This document shows positions 34,109-42,811 of a DNA stretch of 64,000 bases, in pieces. A model generated the notes under the pieces. That model was not told the origin of the DNA, searched no databases, and was given only the letters and a program-made list of their open reading frames with translations. Position 1 is the stretch's first letter, and the number at the start of each line of letters is the position of its first letter. Source of the DNA: G963665925 sp963678925 (GTDB taxonomy: Bacteria > Bacillota > Clostridia > Peptostreptococcales > Acidaminobacteraceae); assembly GCA_963678925.1 (NCBI GenBank), contig OY787533.1:3224001-3288000 (forward strand), written 5' to 3'. Both the position numbers and the translations under genes were made by a program.

Positions 34109-35599
34109 ATGAGACTAATTTCAATTTGGATAGAAAATTACAAGATTTACAATAACGATGAGATTGTGTTTTCTAAAAGTGAGGAAGTAAATGTAATTCA
34201 ATCAAAACTTTTTAGCAAACTAAATATCAACACATTAGTTGGTTCCAACGGATCTGGGAAATCTACAATAATGGGATTTATTGCATCAATATTTCATAAT
34301 TTAGAAAGGTATCATACTCGTATAGAGTCTGACTTTAGATTGTTATATGAAATTGATGTCGATGAGGAGAATGTTATTGTACAACTTGAAAAGATAGGTC
34401 CAAATATTTTTTTCAAAAATAATCAAGATACTAATAATATGCTCTTATTAGAATGGGAGATCAAGAAGAAAGCGCCAGTTAGGCGTGAATATCAAAGAGA
34501 GTACAAATACACTTGCAATTATGACGAGATTAGAAAGTATTTGCCAAAAAACATTATAGTTTCGTGTTTCGAAATTGATGAAATGTATCCTGATAAAAGG
34601 ACATACAATTATGTAGGAGATAGAATAGTTAAGCTACATAAAGTTGGAGCAACTACTATTTCGACTGGTTATGGATTGGGCATAACAGAAGGTATTATTA
34701 AGTTATATACTATATTTGCAAATAATAAAATTGCTAGAAATAAGCTTGAAAATGCATTAGATATAAAGTTTTCAAACAGAGTGAAGGTACTATTTGAATT
34801 CATATACTTTCAAGATTTCATCCCACAATATAGTGATTATGACGAAGAAGTTATGTCACAATTATTTAAGAAATATAGCACTCATTTTAATATTTATGAC
34901 TTAAACGAGTTTACAGAGTTCATTTTCAGTGAGGAACTATGGGGTGAATACATAGTAGGAATTGAGGACGATTCTGCATGTCACTTAGATATTTTATCTT
35001 TTATTGAGGCAGACCCTGTAAATTCAGAGATACTCTTATCCTTAAGTAAAGGTAAGAGTACATATATCAATGAAATATATATTGAAAAGTGGGGGAAGCA
35101 ATTACCTTTCAATAAAATGAGTTCTGGCGAGAAAATTTTTCTATATAGAATGACTTCAATACTATCGCATATTTGCTCTGGTTCAATTGTCTTATTAGAT
35201 GAACCAGAGGTCCATTTGAATGAAAAATGGAGTAGACAATTAGTTTCAGTACTATCACTTTTGTTCTCAGGTTTCCAGTCTCATATTTTGGTAGCGACTC
35301 ATAGTCACTTATTTATTAATAATCTATTTAAAGAGAACGTAATGCTATTTGAGAATGGGAGTGTACGAAATCCTAGAGTGCCGATTTTTTTAGCAAGTCC
35401 ACATGAAATATATAGAGAACTTAATGGTGACCAAATTAACCAAAATATATCCGAAAACTTAGTACTAGAAGCTTTAGGTGTTGGAAATAAGGATGAATTA
35501 CTTCAAATTTATAATGAATTAGGTGAGAGTGTATACAAATATCTTGTGTTCAAAATGTTAAAAAATGAAAATGGTGATCGCAATGTGGAAAATCAATAA
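34109..35599 (+). CDS. Septu PtuA-like AAA ATPase (ABC/OLD type)
   Basis: 496 residues, ATG after GAGGTGA. Walker A is GSNGSGKST (about 47-55). After a long helical insertion come the signature MSSGEKIFLYR (about 345), Walker B SIVLLDEPEVHLN (about 365-377) and the H-loop ATHSHLF. A TOPRIM domain is absent. A following HNH gene overlapping by 17 bp is the PtuAB/retron-effector arrangement. The ATPase likely senses infection and controls the nuclease. Confidence 0.8.
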   Translation: MRLISIWIENYKIYNNDEIVFSKSEEVNVIQSKLFSKLNINTLVGSNGSGKSTIMGFIASIFHNLERYHTRIESDFRLLYEIDVDEENVIVQLEKIGPNIFFKNNQDTNNMLLLEWEIKKKAPVRREYQREYKYTCNYDEIRKYLPKNIIVSCFEIDEMYPDKRTYNYVGDRIVKLHKVGATTISTGYGLGITEGIIKLYTIFANNKIARNKLENALDIKFSNRVKVLFEFIYFQDFIPQYSDYDEEVMSQLFKKYSTHFNIYDLNEFTEFIFSEELWGEYIVGIEDDSACHLDILSFIEADPVNSEILLSLSKGKSTYINEIYIEKWGKQLPFNKMSSGEKIFLYRMTSILSHICSGSIVLLDEPEVHLNEKWSRQLVSVLSLLFSGFQSHILVATHSHLFINNLFKENVMLFENGSVRNPRVPIFLASPHEIYRELNGDQINQNISENLVLEALGVGNKDELLQIYNELGESVYKYLVFKMLKNENGDRNVENQ

Positions 35600-36575
35600 T
35601 ATAACAAATGGTGTTATCCTAAATAAGTTTCACTCACATGTGGTCAAACCATTTCTAGTTTTAATTATTGAGTGCTCTAGAAATAAGGAATACGACCTAA
35701 TCAACTATATATCTTGTTGTCCAAACCCGCAAATATCTAATAATAAATCGATATTGCTATATTTAGTGAAAAAGAAATATCTGAAGAGAAAAATATCGGA
35801 TGTTGTTAGTGATATAGTAATGAACTATTCGTATAATGAGATTATTGAGCAATATAAGATATTCCAGTTACAAAAAAAATCTGCAGATCAATTTGATTAC
35901 AATATCAGAGAGGAAGAAGTCATTGAAGAGCTGTATTTCGTATTCAGCAAATTCTTTTATGATAAGTTGTTTGATGATCAGTTTATTTGGAGCACACTTG
36001 GAGAGGTAGGCTTCAACAGGAAACTATTTCACAGAAATTTTCATAGTGAAAACCAAATAGGAGTTTGTGCATATTGTGATTTAGATACTACTTTGAATTC
36101 CTCAAACAATTATGTAGAACATTTCTTACCAAGGAATAGTTTTCCATTTTTATCTATGCACCCAAACAACCTAATTTCATCTTGTGGAGCTTGTAATAAA
36201 CAAGATGAGGGGAAAGGTGTAGCAGTTATGAATCCGATATTCTCTCCATTCAATCTTCAAATTGGCGACAGTATCGATTACAGTATCGACTACTCTAATC
36301 AAGAAATTGATCTTTTGGCTAATCAAATTGAAGTAAATAACTACATTAGTTTACTTCAATTAAGTGACCGATATAAAAAGCCACAAGTATTTAGAGCAAT
36401 GATTCTTCGAGCAGCATCCATTTATGATATATTGAATGAGTTCCCATTGTCTGAGTTAGAACTCCGTGATTATCTTATTCAACACAATGAAAAAACAAAA
36501 AAAGTTGATCCTATGGGATTCTTATTAAATCAGTTGTTCAATCGGCTTGATGATTATGAAAAGTTTAGAAAATAA
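35583..36575 (+). CDS. Septu PtuB-like HNH endonuclease
   Basis: About 330 residues. Start taken at ATG 35583 (GGTGAT upstream); ATGs at 35565 and 35571 are also in frame. The HNH site reads GVCAYCDLDT, then NYVEHFLPRN and NLISSCGACNKQDEGKG. The second Cys pair and the EH-N spacing resemble PtuB proteins, though the N-terminal ~150 residues are longer than in many. Forms cassette 29 (2.6 kb) with the ATPase gene. Confidence 0.78.
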   Translation: MWKINNITNGVILNKFHSHVVKPFLVLIIECSRNKEYDLINYISCCPNPQISNNKSILLYLVKKKYLKRKISDVVSDIVMNYSYNEIIEQYKIFQLQKKSADQFDYNIREEEVIEELYFVFSKFFYDKLFDDQFIWSTLGEVGFNRKLFHRNFHSENQIGVCAYCDLDTTLNSSNNYVEHFLPRNSFPFLSMHPNNLISSCGACNKQDEGKGVAVMNPIFSPFNLQIGDSIDYSIDYSNQEIDLLANQIEVNNYISLLQLSDRYKKPQVFRAMILRAASIYDILNEFPLSELELRDYLIQHNEKTKKVDPMGFLLNQLFNRLDDYEKFRK

Positions 36576-36585
36576 TTTTTAAATC

Positions 36586-36715
36586 ACATAACACAGCAAT
36601 TCCCAACATGCCCCTTTGGTAACAGAGGGGCTGATTTATACTTAGAATATGGTAGAATATAACATAGAAGTAATAAAGAGTTGGGGGCACATCGGGAATT
36701 GTGGGAACGTTAGAA
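36586..36715 (+). repeat. attC 29
   Basis: TAAC 36589, core GTTAGAA 36709. Stem CAATTCCC/GGGAATTG; loop hairpin GCCCCT/AGGGGC then TGATTTAT; box TGGTAGAAT (-10 at 36653-36658). Confidence 0.88.
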
Positions 36716-36806
36716 GACAGTTTACGCTTAGGAAAAACAATGAAAAGCATAGAAAAAACATCAAATTTGATGTATAATATAAGTATCATAATATTGGGAG
36801 TAAAGC

Positions 36807-37127
36807 ATGAATGTATTTACGTATTGTACATCAGGTGGAAAAGATTTAATCCGAGAGTTTCTGGATTCGCTCACGAAACGCGAATCTGCAGAGGGTTATT
36901 TCATATTACAAGAAATAGAGAATCAAGGTGTTGAATTTCTAAAGAACTTGAATACAAGGCAGTTAGAAAGAAAACTATGGGAAATCAAATTTCCAAGACA
37001 TAATAGAATATTTTACGTACTTGTAGACGAAAACAATATATATTTATTGCATGGTTGTAAAAAACAAAAAGGTAAGGCTGAGAAGTTTGAACTTGAAAAA
37101 GCAATGAAACGTGCAAAAGAAATTTAA
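36807..37127 (+). CDS. HigB-type (RelE/Gp49) toxin
   Basis: 106 residues. TYCTSGGKDLIREFLDSLTK, then TRQLERKLWEIKFPRHNRIF and YVLVDENNIYLLHGCKKQKG is the Gp49 pattern; it ends LEKAMKRAKEI. Toxin first, antitoxin 15 bp downstream. Diverged from the pair at 24810-25429. Cassette 30. Confidence 0.85.
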   Translation: MNVFTYCTSGGKDLIREFLDSLTKRESAEGYFILQEIENQGVEFLKNLNTRQLERKLWEIKFPRHNRIFYVLVDENNIYLLHGCKKQKGKAEKFELEKAMKRAKEI

Positions 37128-37142
37128 AAAGTGGGTGAAAAT

Positions 37143-37439
37143 ATGCCATTCAAAAAAATGAATGTAAAAAAAGTAGTTGAAGAAAAAAGAAAAAACCACG
37201 AATTTAATGAAAACTACCTTGAGGTCGAAAAAGAGTATGAACTAATAAGACTGGTAGTAGAAGCAAGAAAAAGCAGTGGAATGACACAGCAAAATTTAGC
37301 TGAATCAGTTGGAATGTCACAACAAGAGATCTCGCGATTTGAAAGAGAAAAGCATATACCAAAGCTTTCGAATTTTATTAGAATACTAGATGCACTGGGT
37401 TTGGAACTGAAAATTGAAAAGAAACACATAGCCCATTAA
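37143..37439 (+). CDS. HigA-type XRE antitoxin
   Basis: 98 residues from ATG 37143, about 6 bases after GTGGGTGAAA; a GTG at 37131 is possible. Helix-turn-helix at about 38-92: RLVVEARKSSGMTQQNLAES, then GMSQQEISRFEREKHIPKL. Partner of the upstream toxin. Confidence 0.85.
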   Translation: MPFKKMNVKKVVEEKRKNHEFNENYLEVEKEYELIRLVVEARKSSGMTQQNLAESVGMSQQEISRFEREKHIPKLSNFIRILDALGLELKIEKKHIAH

Positions 37440-37500
37440 AATCAACTAGAATTAATAAAAATGAAGATATAGTCTTTAGTTTAGATACGCTGAAACCATC

Positions 37501-37631
37501 TTCTAACACAGCAGTTCCCAAAATGCCCCTTTGTTTATACGAAGTGGCATTTCTTATACTCAGTTTATGGTAAAATATAGCATATGAATTATAAAAAGTG
37601 AGGCACATCGGGAACTGTGGGAACGTTAGAC
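37501..37631 (+). repeat. attC 30
   Basis: TAAC 37504, core GTTAGAC 37625. Stem CAGTTCCC/GGGAACTG; hairpin GCCCCTT/AAGTGGC then ATTTCTTA; TGGTAAAAT with -10 at 37571-37576. Last recognisable attC. Confidence 0.9.
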
Positions 37632-37656
37632 GAAAGAATTTATTCGGAGGAGATTT

Positions 37657-38175
37657 ATGAACTTATTTAGTGATTTGAAAATACCATCGGATCAACTGAG
37701 CGAAAATTATAAACGAATACTGCATGAAAGTTATTCAGGCGTTAGAAAAGTAATTAATTACTGGGCTAATGATTTTATTGATCGTGATAAGAAGTTTGTG
37801 AAAGAATTTCAAACTACATTTAATTCATCATTCTGGGAGTTATACTGTTATGCAGTTATAAAAGAGTTAGGATGGGATGTAGATTTTAGTTATTACGCAC
37901 CTGACTTTGTTATAAAGGAAAATGAGAGTTGCAAAGTTGCGATCGAATGTACTATAACTAATCCGCCTAAAGGAGGATTGGAAGAGTCTAATATTTCTGA
38001 GAAACTCGATTACACTATGGATATCGACACGTCAGTTGACCTTTCTACAATTCGCTTATCAAACAGTATTAACTCTAAACTTAAATGGTTTAGAAATAAT
38101 GAATCTAAGATAGATATTTTAGACAAGCCGTTTATCTTAGCAATTGCACCTTTTGATCAACCAAATTGGTACTGA
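37657..38175 (+). pseudogene. PD-(D/E)XK-like nuclease, truncated by IS256 (cassette 31)
   Basis: 172 residues remain; ATG after GGAGGAG. SSFWELYCYAVIKELGWDVD, then YYAPDFVIKE and CKVAIECTIT give a plausible PD...ExT nuclease centre. The frame ends at a TGA made by the IS junction, so the C-terminal part is missing and the following attC is lost. Adjacent deletion by the IS is likely because neither side resumes the gene. Confidence 0.65.
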
Positions 38176-39535
38176 AACAAATTTAGTGTAAAAACAAGAA
38201 ATCTTCCACGAAAGTAGTTAGTGTTATAAACTAGACTACAGAGTGGAGGATTTTTTTATGAGTCGAAAGAAGAAAAACAACAAGATATCAGAACTGACAG
38301 AAGCCCTTATGCAGGACAAGGATATCACCGATGTGACAGACCTACAGAGCGTGCTGAAGGAAATGCTTAAGACTGGCGTTGAGAAACTACTAGAAGCAGA
38401 ACTGGATGAAGAGCTTGGTTATGAGCCATACGATCGCCAAGTTGAGAAAACGAACTACAGAAACGGGAAATCAACAAAGCGTGTAAAGACTGATCTTGGC
38501 GAAGTTGAACTAGAGATTCCAAGAGATCGTAACGGTGAGTTTGATCCACAAATTGTACCAAAACACTCCAGTGATATTTCAGCGATTGAAGACAAAGTGA
38601 TCTCTATGTATGGCAAAGGAATGTCTCAAAGAGATATCTCAGAACATATAGAAGACCTCTACGGGATGCCACTCTCAGCACAGTCAATCTCACGTATGAC
38701 TGATAAAATCATCCCTCACATCGAAGAGTGGCAACACAGACCACTTGAAACAGAGTATCCGTTTGTTTTCATGGATGCTATTCATTACAAAGTAAAACAG
38801 AATAACCGCATTGTATCTAAAGCTGCATACGTTGTTGTTGGCATAAATACAGATGGTATGAAGGATGTCTTAGGTATCTGGATAGGCGAAAATGAGACGA
38901 GTAAATTCTGGCTAAAGGTTCTGACAGACTTAAAGAATCGTGGTGTTCAGAGAGTTACAATCTTCAGTGTTGATGGACTTTCAGGCTTTGAGCAAGCAAT
39001 CAAAGCGACATATCCAGAGTCTATTGTACAGCGCTGCATCATTCATCAAATTCGCTCATCTACGCGATATGTCAGCTACAAACATATCAAAGAACTGATG
39101 AAAGATCTTAAGTCTGTTTATCAAGCTCCAAATGAGGAATCAGGTTATCAGATGCTTCTTGAGTTTGAAGAAAAATGGGGTTCGCATTATCCGCGCTGCA
39201 TAAAATCCTGGAAAGATAACTGGGGTGTTATATCTCCGTTTTTTGCATACTCAGCGAACATCAGAAAGATCATGTATACGACCAATATAATTGAAAATCT
39301 GAACAGACAATACCGCAAAGTAACTAAGGGAAAACCAGTCTATCCAACAGACATGTCACTGATGAAGTCCCTTTACTTAGCAACTGAAAATGCAACAAAG
39401 AAATGGTCCCAGCGTCAACGAAACTGGGATCAGATAATAAACGAACTCTCGATTATCCATTCGTAATCGAGAGTTCCTAAAAAGTTCATATTCGCTGCTT
39501 TCGTGGCAGATTATTTACACAAAATTTGGGACAGT
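38171..39535 (+). mobile_element. IS256-family insertion sequence, copy 2
   Basis: 1365 bp, same as copy 1 in opposite direction. No direct target duplication at its two sides. Next to the same end, both copies share the five further bases (A)CCAA/TTGGT. It separates the truncated cassette 31 from a truncated chromosomal gene. Confidence 0.88.
38258..39466 (+). CDS. IS256-family transposase, copy 2
   Basis: 402 residues from MSRKKKNNKI after GGAGG. Same DDE residues as copy 1; the only visible amino-acid difference is Met for Thr in GYQMLLEF. Intact, so both copies may be mobile, or the pair may recombine. Confidence 0.92.
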   Translation: MSRKKKNNKISELTEALMQDKDITDVTDLQSVLKEMLKTGVEKLLEAELDEELGYEPYDRQVEKTNYRNGKSTKRVKTDLGEVELEIPRDRNGEFDPQIVPKHSSDISAIEDKVISMYGKGMSQRDISEHIEDLYGMPLSAQSISRMTDKIIPHIEEWQHRPLETEYPFVFMDAIHYKVKQNNRIVSKAAYVVVGINTDGMKDVLGIWIGENETSKFWLKVLTDLKNRGVQRVTIFSVDGLSGFEQAIKATYPESIVQRCIIHQIRSSTRYVSYKHIKELMKDLKSVYQAPNEESGYQMLLEFEEKWGSHYPRCIKSWKDNWGVISPFFAYSANIRKIMYTTNIIENLNRQYRKVTKGKPVYPTDMSLMKSLYLATENATKKWSQRQRNWDQIINELSIIHS

Positions 39536-40435
39536 CTTTCAAATATTGTATCCACAGATATCCTCAGTTACGTCTTAGGTTATGATGTCTCTATTGCTTA
39601 TAACGAAAGTACTTGGACGGACCGTATAACAGTAAGTAATGGGGAACGGGAAACTTATAGTAACTTTGAATATACCATGATTACTACAAACCATTATTTT
39701 ATATCAAGGGTAATCATTCCACCCTTTATGCTTGGTGATCAATGTTACGTTTCTATAGAGGAATTGGCTAAATCATTTTTTTATGACGTTGAATACACAC
39801 CTGCTGGTGAAATCGCGGGGTCTGAAAATTATGACTATGATTACTATGTTGTTCTATCTTATGTAGCGTCAGAAGACGAACCCTATTATATGGAAACGCT
39901 CGGTCTGACCATTGACGAAAATTCCAATTTAACTATTTTCAAAAATGGTGAACTTAGAAACAACCGAAGAACTATGCATATTATGGAACTCGCAGGCCTA
40001 GTGAGTGATAAATATGACACTGGGAACAGGGTCATAATTGGCGGCGCTGGGCTTAAATACTGGAACAATGGCCTAAGCGGTCGCTCTTCAGATGTCGATT
40101 TTTTGATCAGACCTTGGAGCTTTAAAGGTTACGAAGATGAAGGCCTTGAACACATCGAAATCCAGCTCGTCAATTATAACGACGGCATTGAGGCTTTTAC
40201 TAGGGCAACGCTAAAAGCCATGTTCCCGCCAAGTTACGGTACTGACGAAATTTGGGATAAAATCGATGTAGACATTCGATCAACTTATACTGAAGGCGAA
40301 ATGACCAGTAACGGCTATGAGCTCGATCCCTATTACAAAACCTCACAGATTGACGGTCAAATCTTTGAAATGAATGACCTCAAAATGCTTTACGCCGACG
40401 ACGCCCACCATTTTTCAGTGATTATATATTACTAA
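39536..40435 (+). pseudogene. 3' part of a gene cut by IS256, possibly a stalk-domain protein
   Basis: About 300 codons remain after the IS. The segment MLGDQCYVSIEELAKSFFYD, then VEYTPAG, recalls the copper-amine-oxidase-like stalk domain of secreted clostridial proteins; the rest (RTMHIMELAGLVSDKY, VDFLIRPWSFKGYEDEG) is unassigned. The expected signal peptide would lie on the missing 5' side. The frame appears to start inside the IS only by chance. Confidence 0.55.
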
Positions 40436-40445
40436 AAAACATCTC

Positions 40446-40478
40446 CCCCGAAAATTCTGGCAGACAAGATTTTCGGGG
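40446..40478 (+). terminator. Terminator-like hairpin
   Basis: CCCCGAAAAT pairs with ATTTTCGGGG over a 12-base loop, 10 bp after the truncated gene. It has no T-run, so terminator strength is doubtful. Confidence 0.4.
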
Positions 40479-40628
40479 ATAAGGTACTTATGCCGTGGGG
40501 AGCTTACTATAAATGGCTATAAACTGGCTCTTTGTTATGCCACGATTTTGATTCATAGAAAAACGTTCGAAATGAATGGCCTTAACGTAAGGTGTCGGAA
40601 CGAAAGATCAAAGCTATCTTATGTATAA

Positions 40629-40901
40629 CCGGATAAACGCAAACCCTATCAGGATGAAGGTGATACCGTGTCGAGGATGAAACAGTTCATGACACAGTCT
40701 GGCTATAGTCCCAAAACTATAAAAGCTTATGTAAATCATGTTAATAGATATTTGCAGTTCTCAGAAGGGGCTATTGACGAGGCGTGTATTAACAATTATA
40801 TGGTCGATCTCGGTCACGCAAGCAGTAAAACCACGGAAATATACACCCATGTGTCTCAAGTTGCCATGCAAAACATAGTCAATCCGCTGGATGATCTGTA
40901 G
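40629..40901 (+). pseudogene. Internally deleted relative of the array integrase
   Basis: Codons from about 40632 read PDKRKPYQDEGD, then SRMKQFMTQSGYSPKTIKAY, INNYMVDL, and jump directly to GHASSKTTEIYTHVSQ and MQNIVNPLDDL. These match integrase residues about 70-130 and 323-350 of the gene at 2583-3635. Some 190 residues, with R207, K232 and H297-R300, are gone, so it is inactive. The copy lies beyond the array's right end and suggests a duplicated or older integron. Confidence 0.85.
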
Positions 40902-41159
40902 CGTGTAGGGAGGGCGAGTTGGATATAAAAAAAAGTATTTTTTAAAAACCTCTTGTGTTATATAAGAATTGGTGTTAATATGCTTGAGTACCTTAAATAA
41001 AAAGTGAAAAACATTTAAATAAAGTATTATTAATGAAACTAATATCGTTTTATTCGAATCTGTGTCATTTCTGAAATTTTATCTAATTGGAACAATCTCG
41101 TTCTTAAATGAATTTTTTACATGTATCTAAGGACTATAAAATTTTGGAGGAAACAAATT

Positions 41160-41360
41160 ATGATGAACGGAACAGTAAAATGGTTTAACGCAGACAAAGG
41201 TTTTGGTTTTATTACAGGAGAAGACGGTAAAGATGTATTTGCTCACTTCTCACAAATCAACAAAGATGGTTACAAGACACTTGAAGAAGGTGAAGCTGTA
41301 ACATTTACTCTAGCTGAAGGTCCAAAAGGCCCACAAGCAGAGAATATTACATCTAAGTAA
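41160..41360 (+). CDS. csp: Cold-shock protein
   Basis: 66 residues, ATG 41160 after GGAGG. GTVKWFNADKGFGFITGEDG and KDVFAHFSQI carry the RNP1 and RNP2 motifs of the CspA family. An RNA chaperone that binds single-stranded RNA. The long AT-rich upstream region (40910-41159) may be a temperature-responsive leader. The gene is monocistronic with its own terminator. Confidence 0.95.
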   Translation: MMNGTVKWFNADKGFGFITGEDGKDVFAHFSQINKDGYKTLEEGEAVTFTLAEGPKGPQAENITSK

Positions 41361-41376
41361 TTTAATAAAACACATT

Positions 41377-41418
41377 AGAGCTGATCAATCGAGAATTGAT
41401 CGGCTCTTATTTTTTTTT
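41377..41418 (+). terminator. Terminator of csp
   Basis: AGAGCTGATCAAT pairs with ATTGATCGGCTCT (one mismatch pair), loop of five, then TATTTTTTTTT. Confidence 0.88.
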
Positions 41419-41543
41419 GAGAAATTGCCTTTCTCTAAATGAAATTTTGTGCTTAAGTAGAGATAGATATTGAAACTTTAATGTCGAACTATGGAATGAC
41501 CGGTGGAATCAAGATACGGCTTATCTTATTTTTGGGGTAACGC

Positions 41544-42077
41544 ATGGGCACTCTTGTAAACCTGATTACAATTTCACGAATTCCCTTATCACTCTATTTA
41601 CTGATTGCAGTTCCACTGAGCTTGGAGTTCTATATTGTCTATGCGTTATGTGGGATGACGGATATCTTAGATGGCGCAATAGCCAGGAAGACAAACACGG
41701 TGAGTGAACTGGGAGGTCGTTTGGATTCGTTGGCAGATTTTATTATGGTCTTTGTCGTCCTATATATACTGGTTCCGGTCATTGAAGTGAAAACAATTCA
41801 CATTATCCTTGCAGGTGTAATAATCTTAATAAGGTTCATTTCTATTGCAGCAGTGGCTTATAAGTTTAGAACGTTTGGCGTACTGCATACAAGATTGAAC
41901 AAAGCGACTGGACTGATCCTATTTGTCTATCCGTTTTCAATGACCTTGAAATTGGGGAACATACTCGCGTTTCTAGTCTGCATTGTAGGACTGATATCGG
42001 CACTTGAAGAACTGATCATCCATTTGACTTCGGACCAACTGGATCTTAATAGAAAGGCATTTGTATGCCGGCCATGA
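41544..42077 (+). CDS. CDP-alcohol phosphatidyltransferase
   Basis: 177 residues with several membrane segments. The family motif D-x2-D-G-x2-A-R-x8-G-x3-D-x3-D is complete in TDILDGAIARKTN and the following SELGGRLDSLADF. It transfers a phosphatidyl group from CDP-diacylglycerol to an alcohol such as glycerol phosphate or inositol; the alcohol cannot be told. Start ATG after GGGGTAACGC; position modestly supported. Confidence 0.85.
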   Translation: MGTLVNLITISRIPLSLYLLIAVPLSLEFYIVYALCGMTDILDGAIARKTNTVSELGGRLDSLADFIMVFVVLYILVPVIEVKTIHIILAGVIILIRFISIAAVAYKFRTFGVLHTRLNKATGLILFVYPFSMTLKLGNILAFLVCIVGLISALEELIIHLTSDQLDLNRKAFVCRP

Positions 42078-42092
42078 AAAATTCCTTTATGC

Positions 42093-42123
42093 TTGACAGT
42101 TACGCGGCGTAATCGAATATCAT
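42093..42123 (+). promoter_or_regulatory. MerR-type promoter with operator
   Basis: TTGACA (42093-42098), 19-bp spacer, TATCAT (42118-42123). The spacer holds the perfect palindrome TTACGCGGCGTAA, as expected for a MerR-family autoregulated promoter with elongated spacing. Confidence 0.75.
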
Positions 42124-42154
42124 TAACATAGAAGTACTTCAGAAAGAGGTGGGT

Positions 42155-42637
42155 ATGTTAATTAGCGAACTTGCAAATAAGTATAAGATTTCTGTAAGAA
42201 CCTTGAGATATTATGAATCACTGGGTCTGTTGACCGCGAATAGAAATGAAGCAAATGTCAGAGAGTTTGACAGCAGTCAAATCAAGAGACTGGAAAGCAT
42301 TCTGGTATTCAAATTGAATGCTATTGAAAATGAACTCTATGCGTTGAACTATGCCAAAAGACTATTGATTTCGGTGTTGAGAACCTTTGGGTCAGATTCG
42401 ACTTCACTCATTCAGTCGATTAAAGAACTGCGAAAACACTTAAGTGAAGTTCATGGCTTAGCGTTTGATAAAATCAGATTAATGGACAATACAGACGAAC
42501 TGCAATCCTTTGAGTATCGAATAAAATCGATGGATGAGGTTCTTTTTAGAGCGGCAATCAATGCAGATTCAGTCGAAAGTCAGATTGACCACATTATCAC
42601 CAGCTTAAAAACCATATTGCTGTCACGGTTAACGTGA
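42155..42637 (+). CDS. MerR-family transcriptional regulator
   Basis: About 160 residues from ATG 42155 after AGAGGTGG. The winged HTH at 1-70 (LISELANKYKISVRTLRYYE, SLGLLTANR) is typical, and a coiled coil and a C-terminal helical region follow. No Cys pattern for metals. It probably controls its own gene through the 19-bp-spacer promoter directly upstream; other targets are unknown. Confidence 0.88.
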   Translation: MLISELANKYKISVRTLRYYESLGLLTANRNEANVREFDSSQIKRLESILVFKLNAIENELYALNYAKRLLISVLRTFGSDSTSLIQSIKELRKHLSEVHGLAFDKIRLMDNTDELQSFEYRIKSMDEVLFRAAINADSVESQIDHIITSLKTILLSRLT

Positions 42638-42683
42638 AAATTTGCCCCTGTGCCCAGTGCGCTTCAAAACAAGATAGATTATA

Positions 42684-42777
42684 TCAATTGCCGACATGCC
42701 CTTCTAAAAAATCAGAAGGGATTTTCTATTGAATTTCATGGTAAAATATAACTAATGTACCATCTAACACCGACGCA
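42684..42777 (+). repeat. Solitary attC remnant with terminator and -10
   Basis: CAATTGCCGACATGCCC followed by the hairpin CCCTTCT/AGAAGGG plus ATTTT, then TGGTAAAAT (-10 at 42742-42747) and ATAACTAATG, as in attC5 and attC20. The 3' arm and core are absent. A TAACACCGAC at 42774 may be part of a second site. It lies directly before a GNAT gene and could supply its promoter. Confidence 0.7.
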
Positions 42778-42811
42778 TGTTCAGAGGATTATCTAAAATC
42801 AGGAGGTACTT

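Larger units (their letters stand above)
3636..38170 (+). other. Integron-like gene cassette array
   Basis: About 30 attC-like sites divide this region into units of 450 bp to 5 kb, all oriented with TAAC boxes at the 3' side of genes and GTTRRRY boxes at the next cassette start. Cassette n runs from the TT after one core G to the G of the next core. Most genes are + strand; one clear gene is reversed. The region is more AT-rich than the flanks. The right end is lost: the last cassette is cut by an IS256 copy. Confidence 0.85.

Noticed and set aside
26719..39535. Inversion of the segment between the two IS256 copies
   Set aside because: All attC sites inside and outside the segment point the same way, so no net inversion has occurred.
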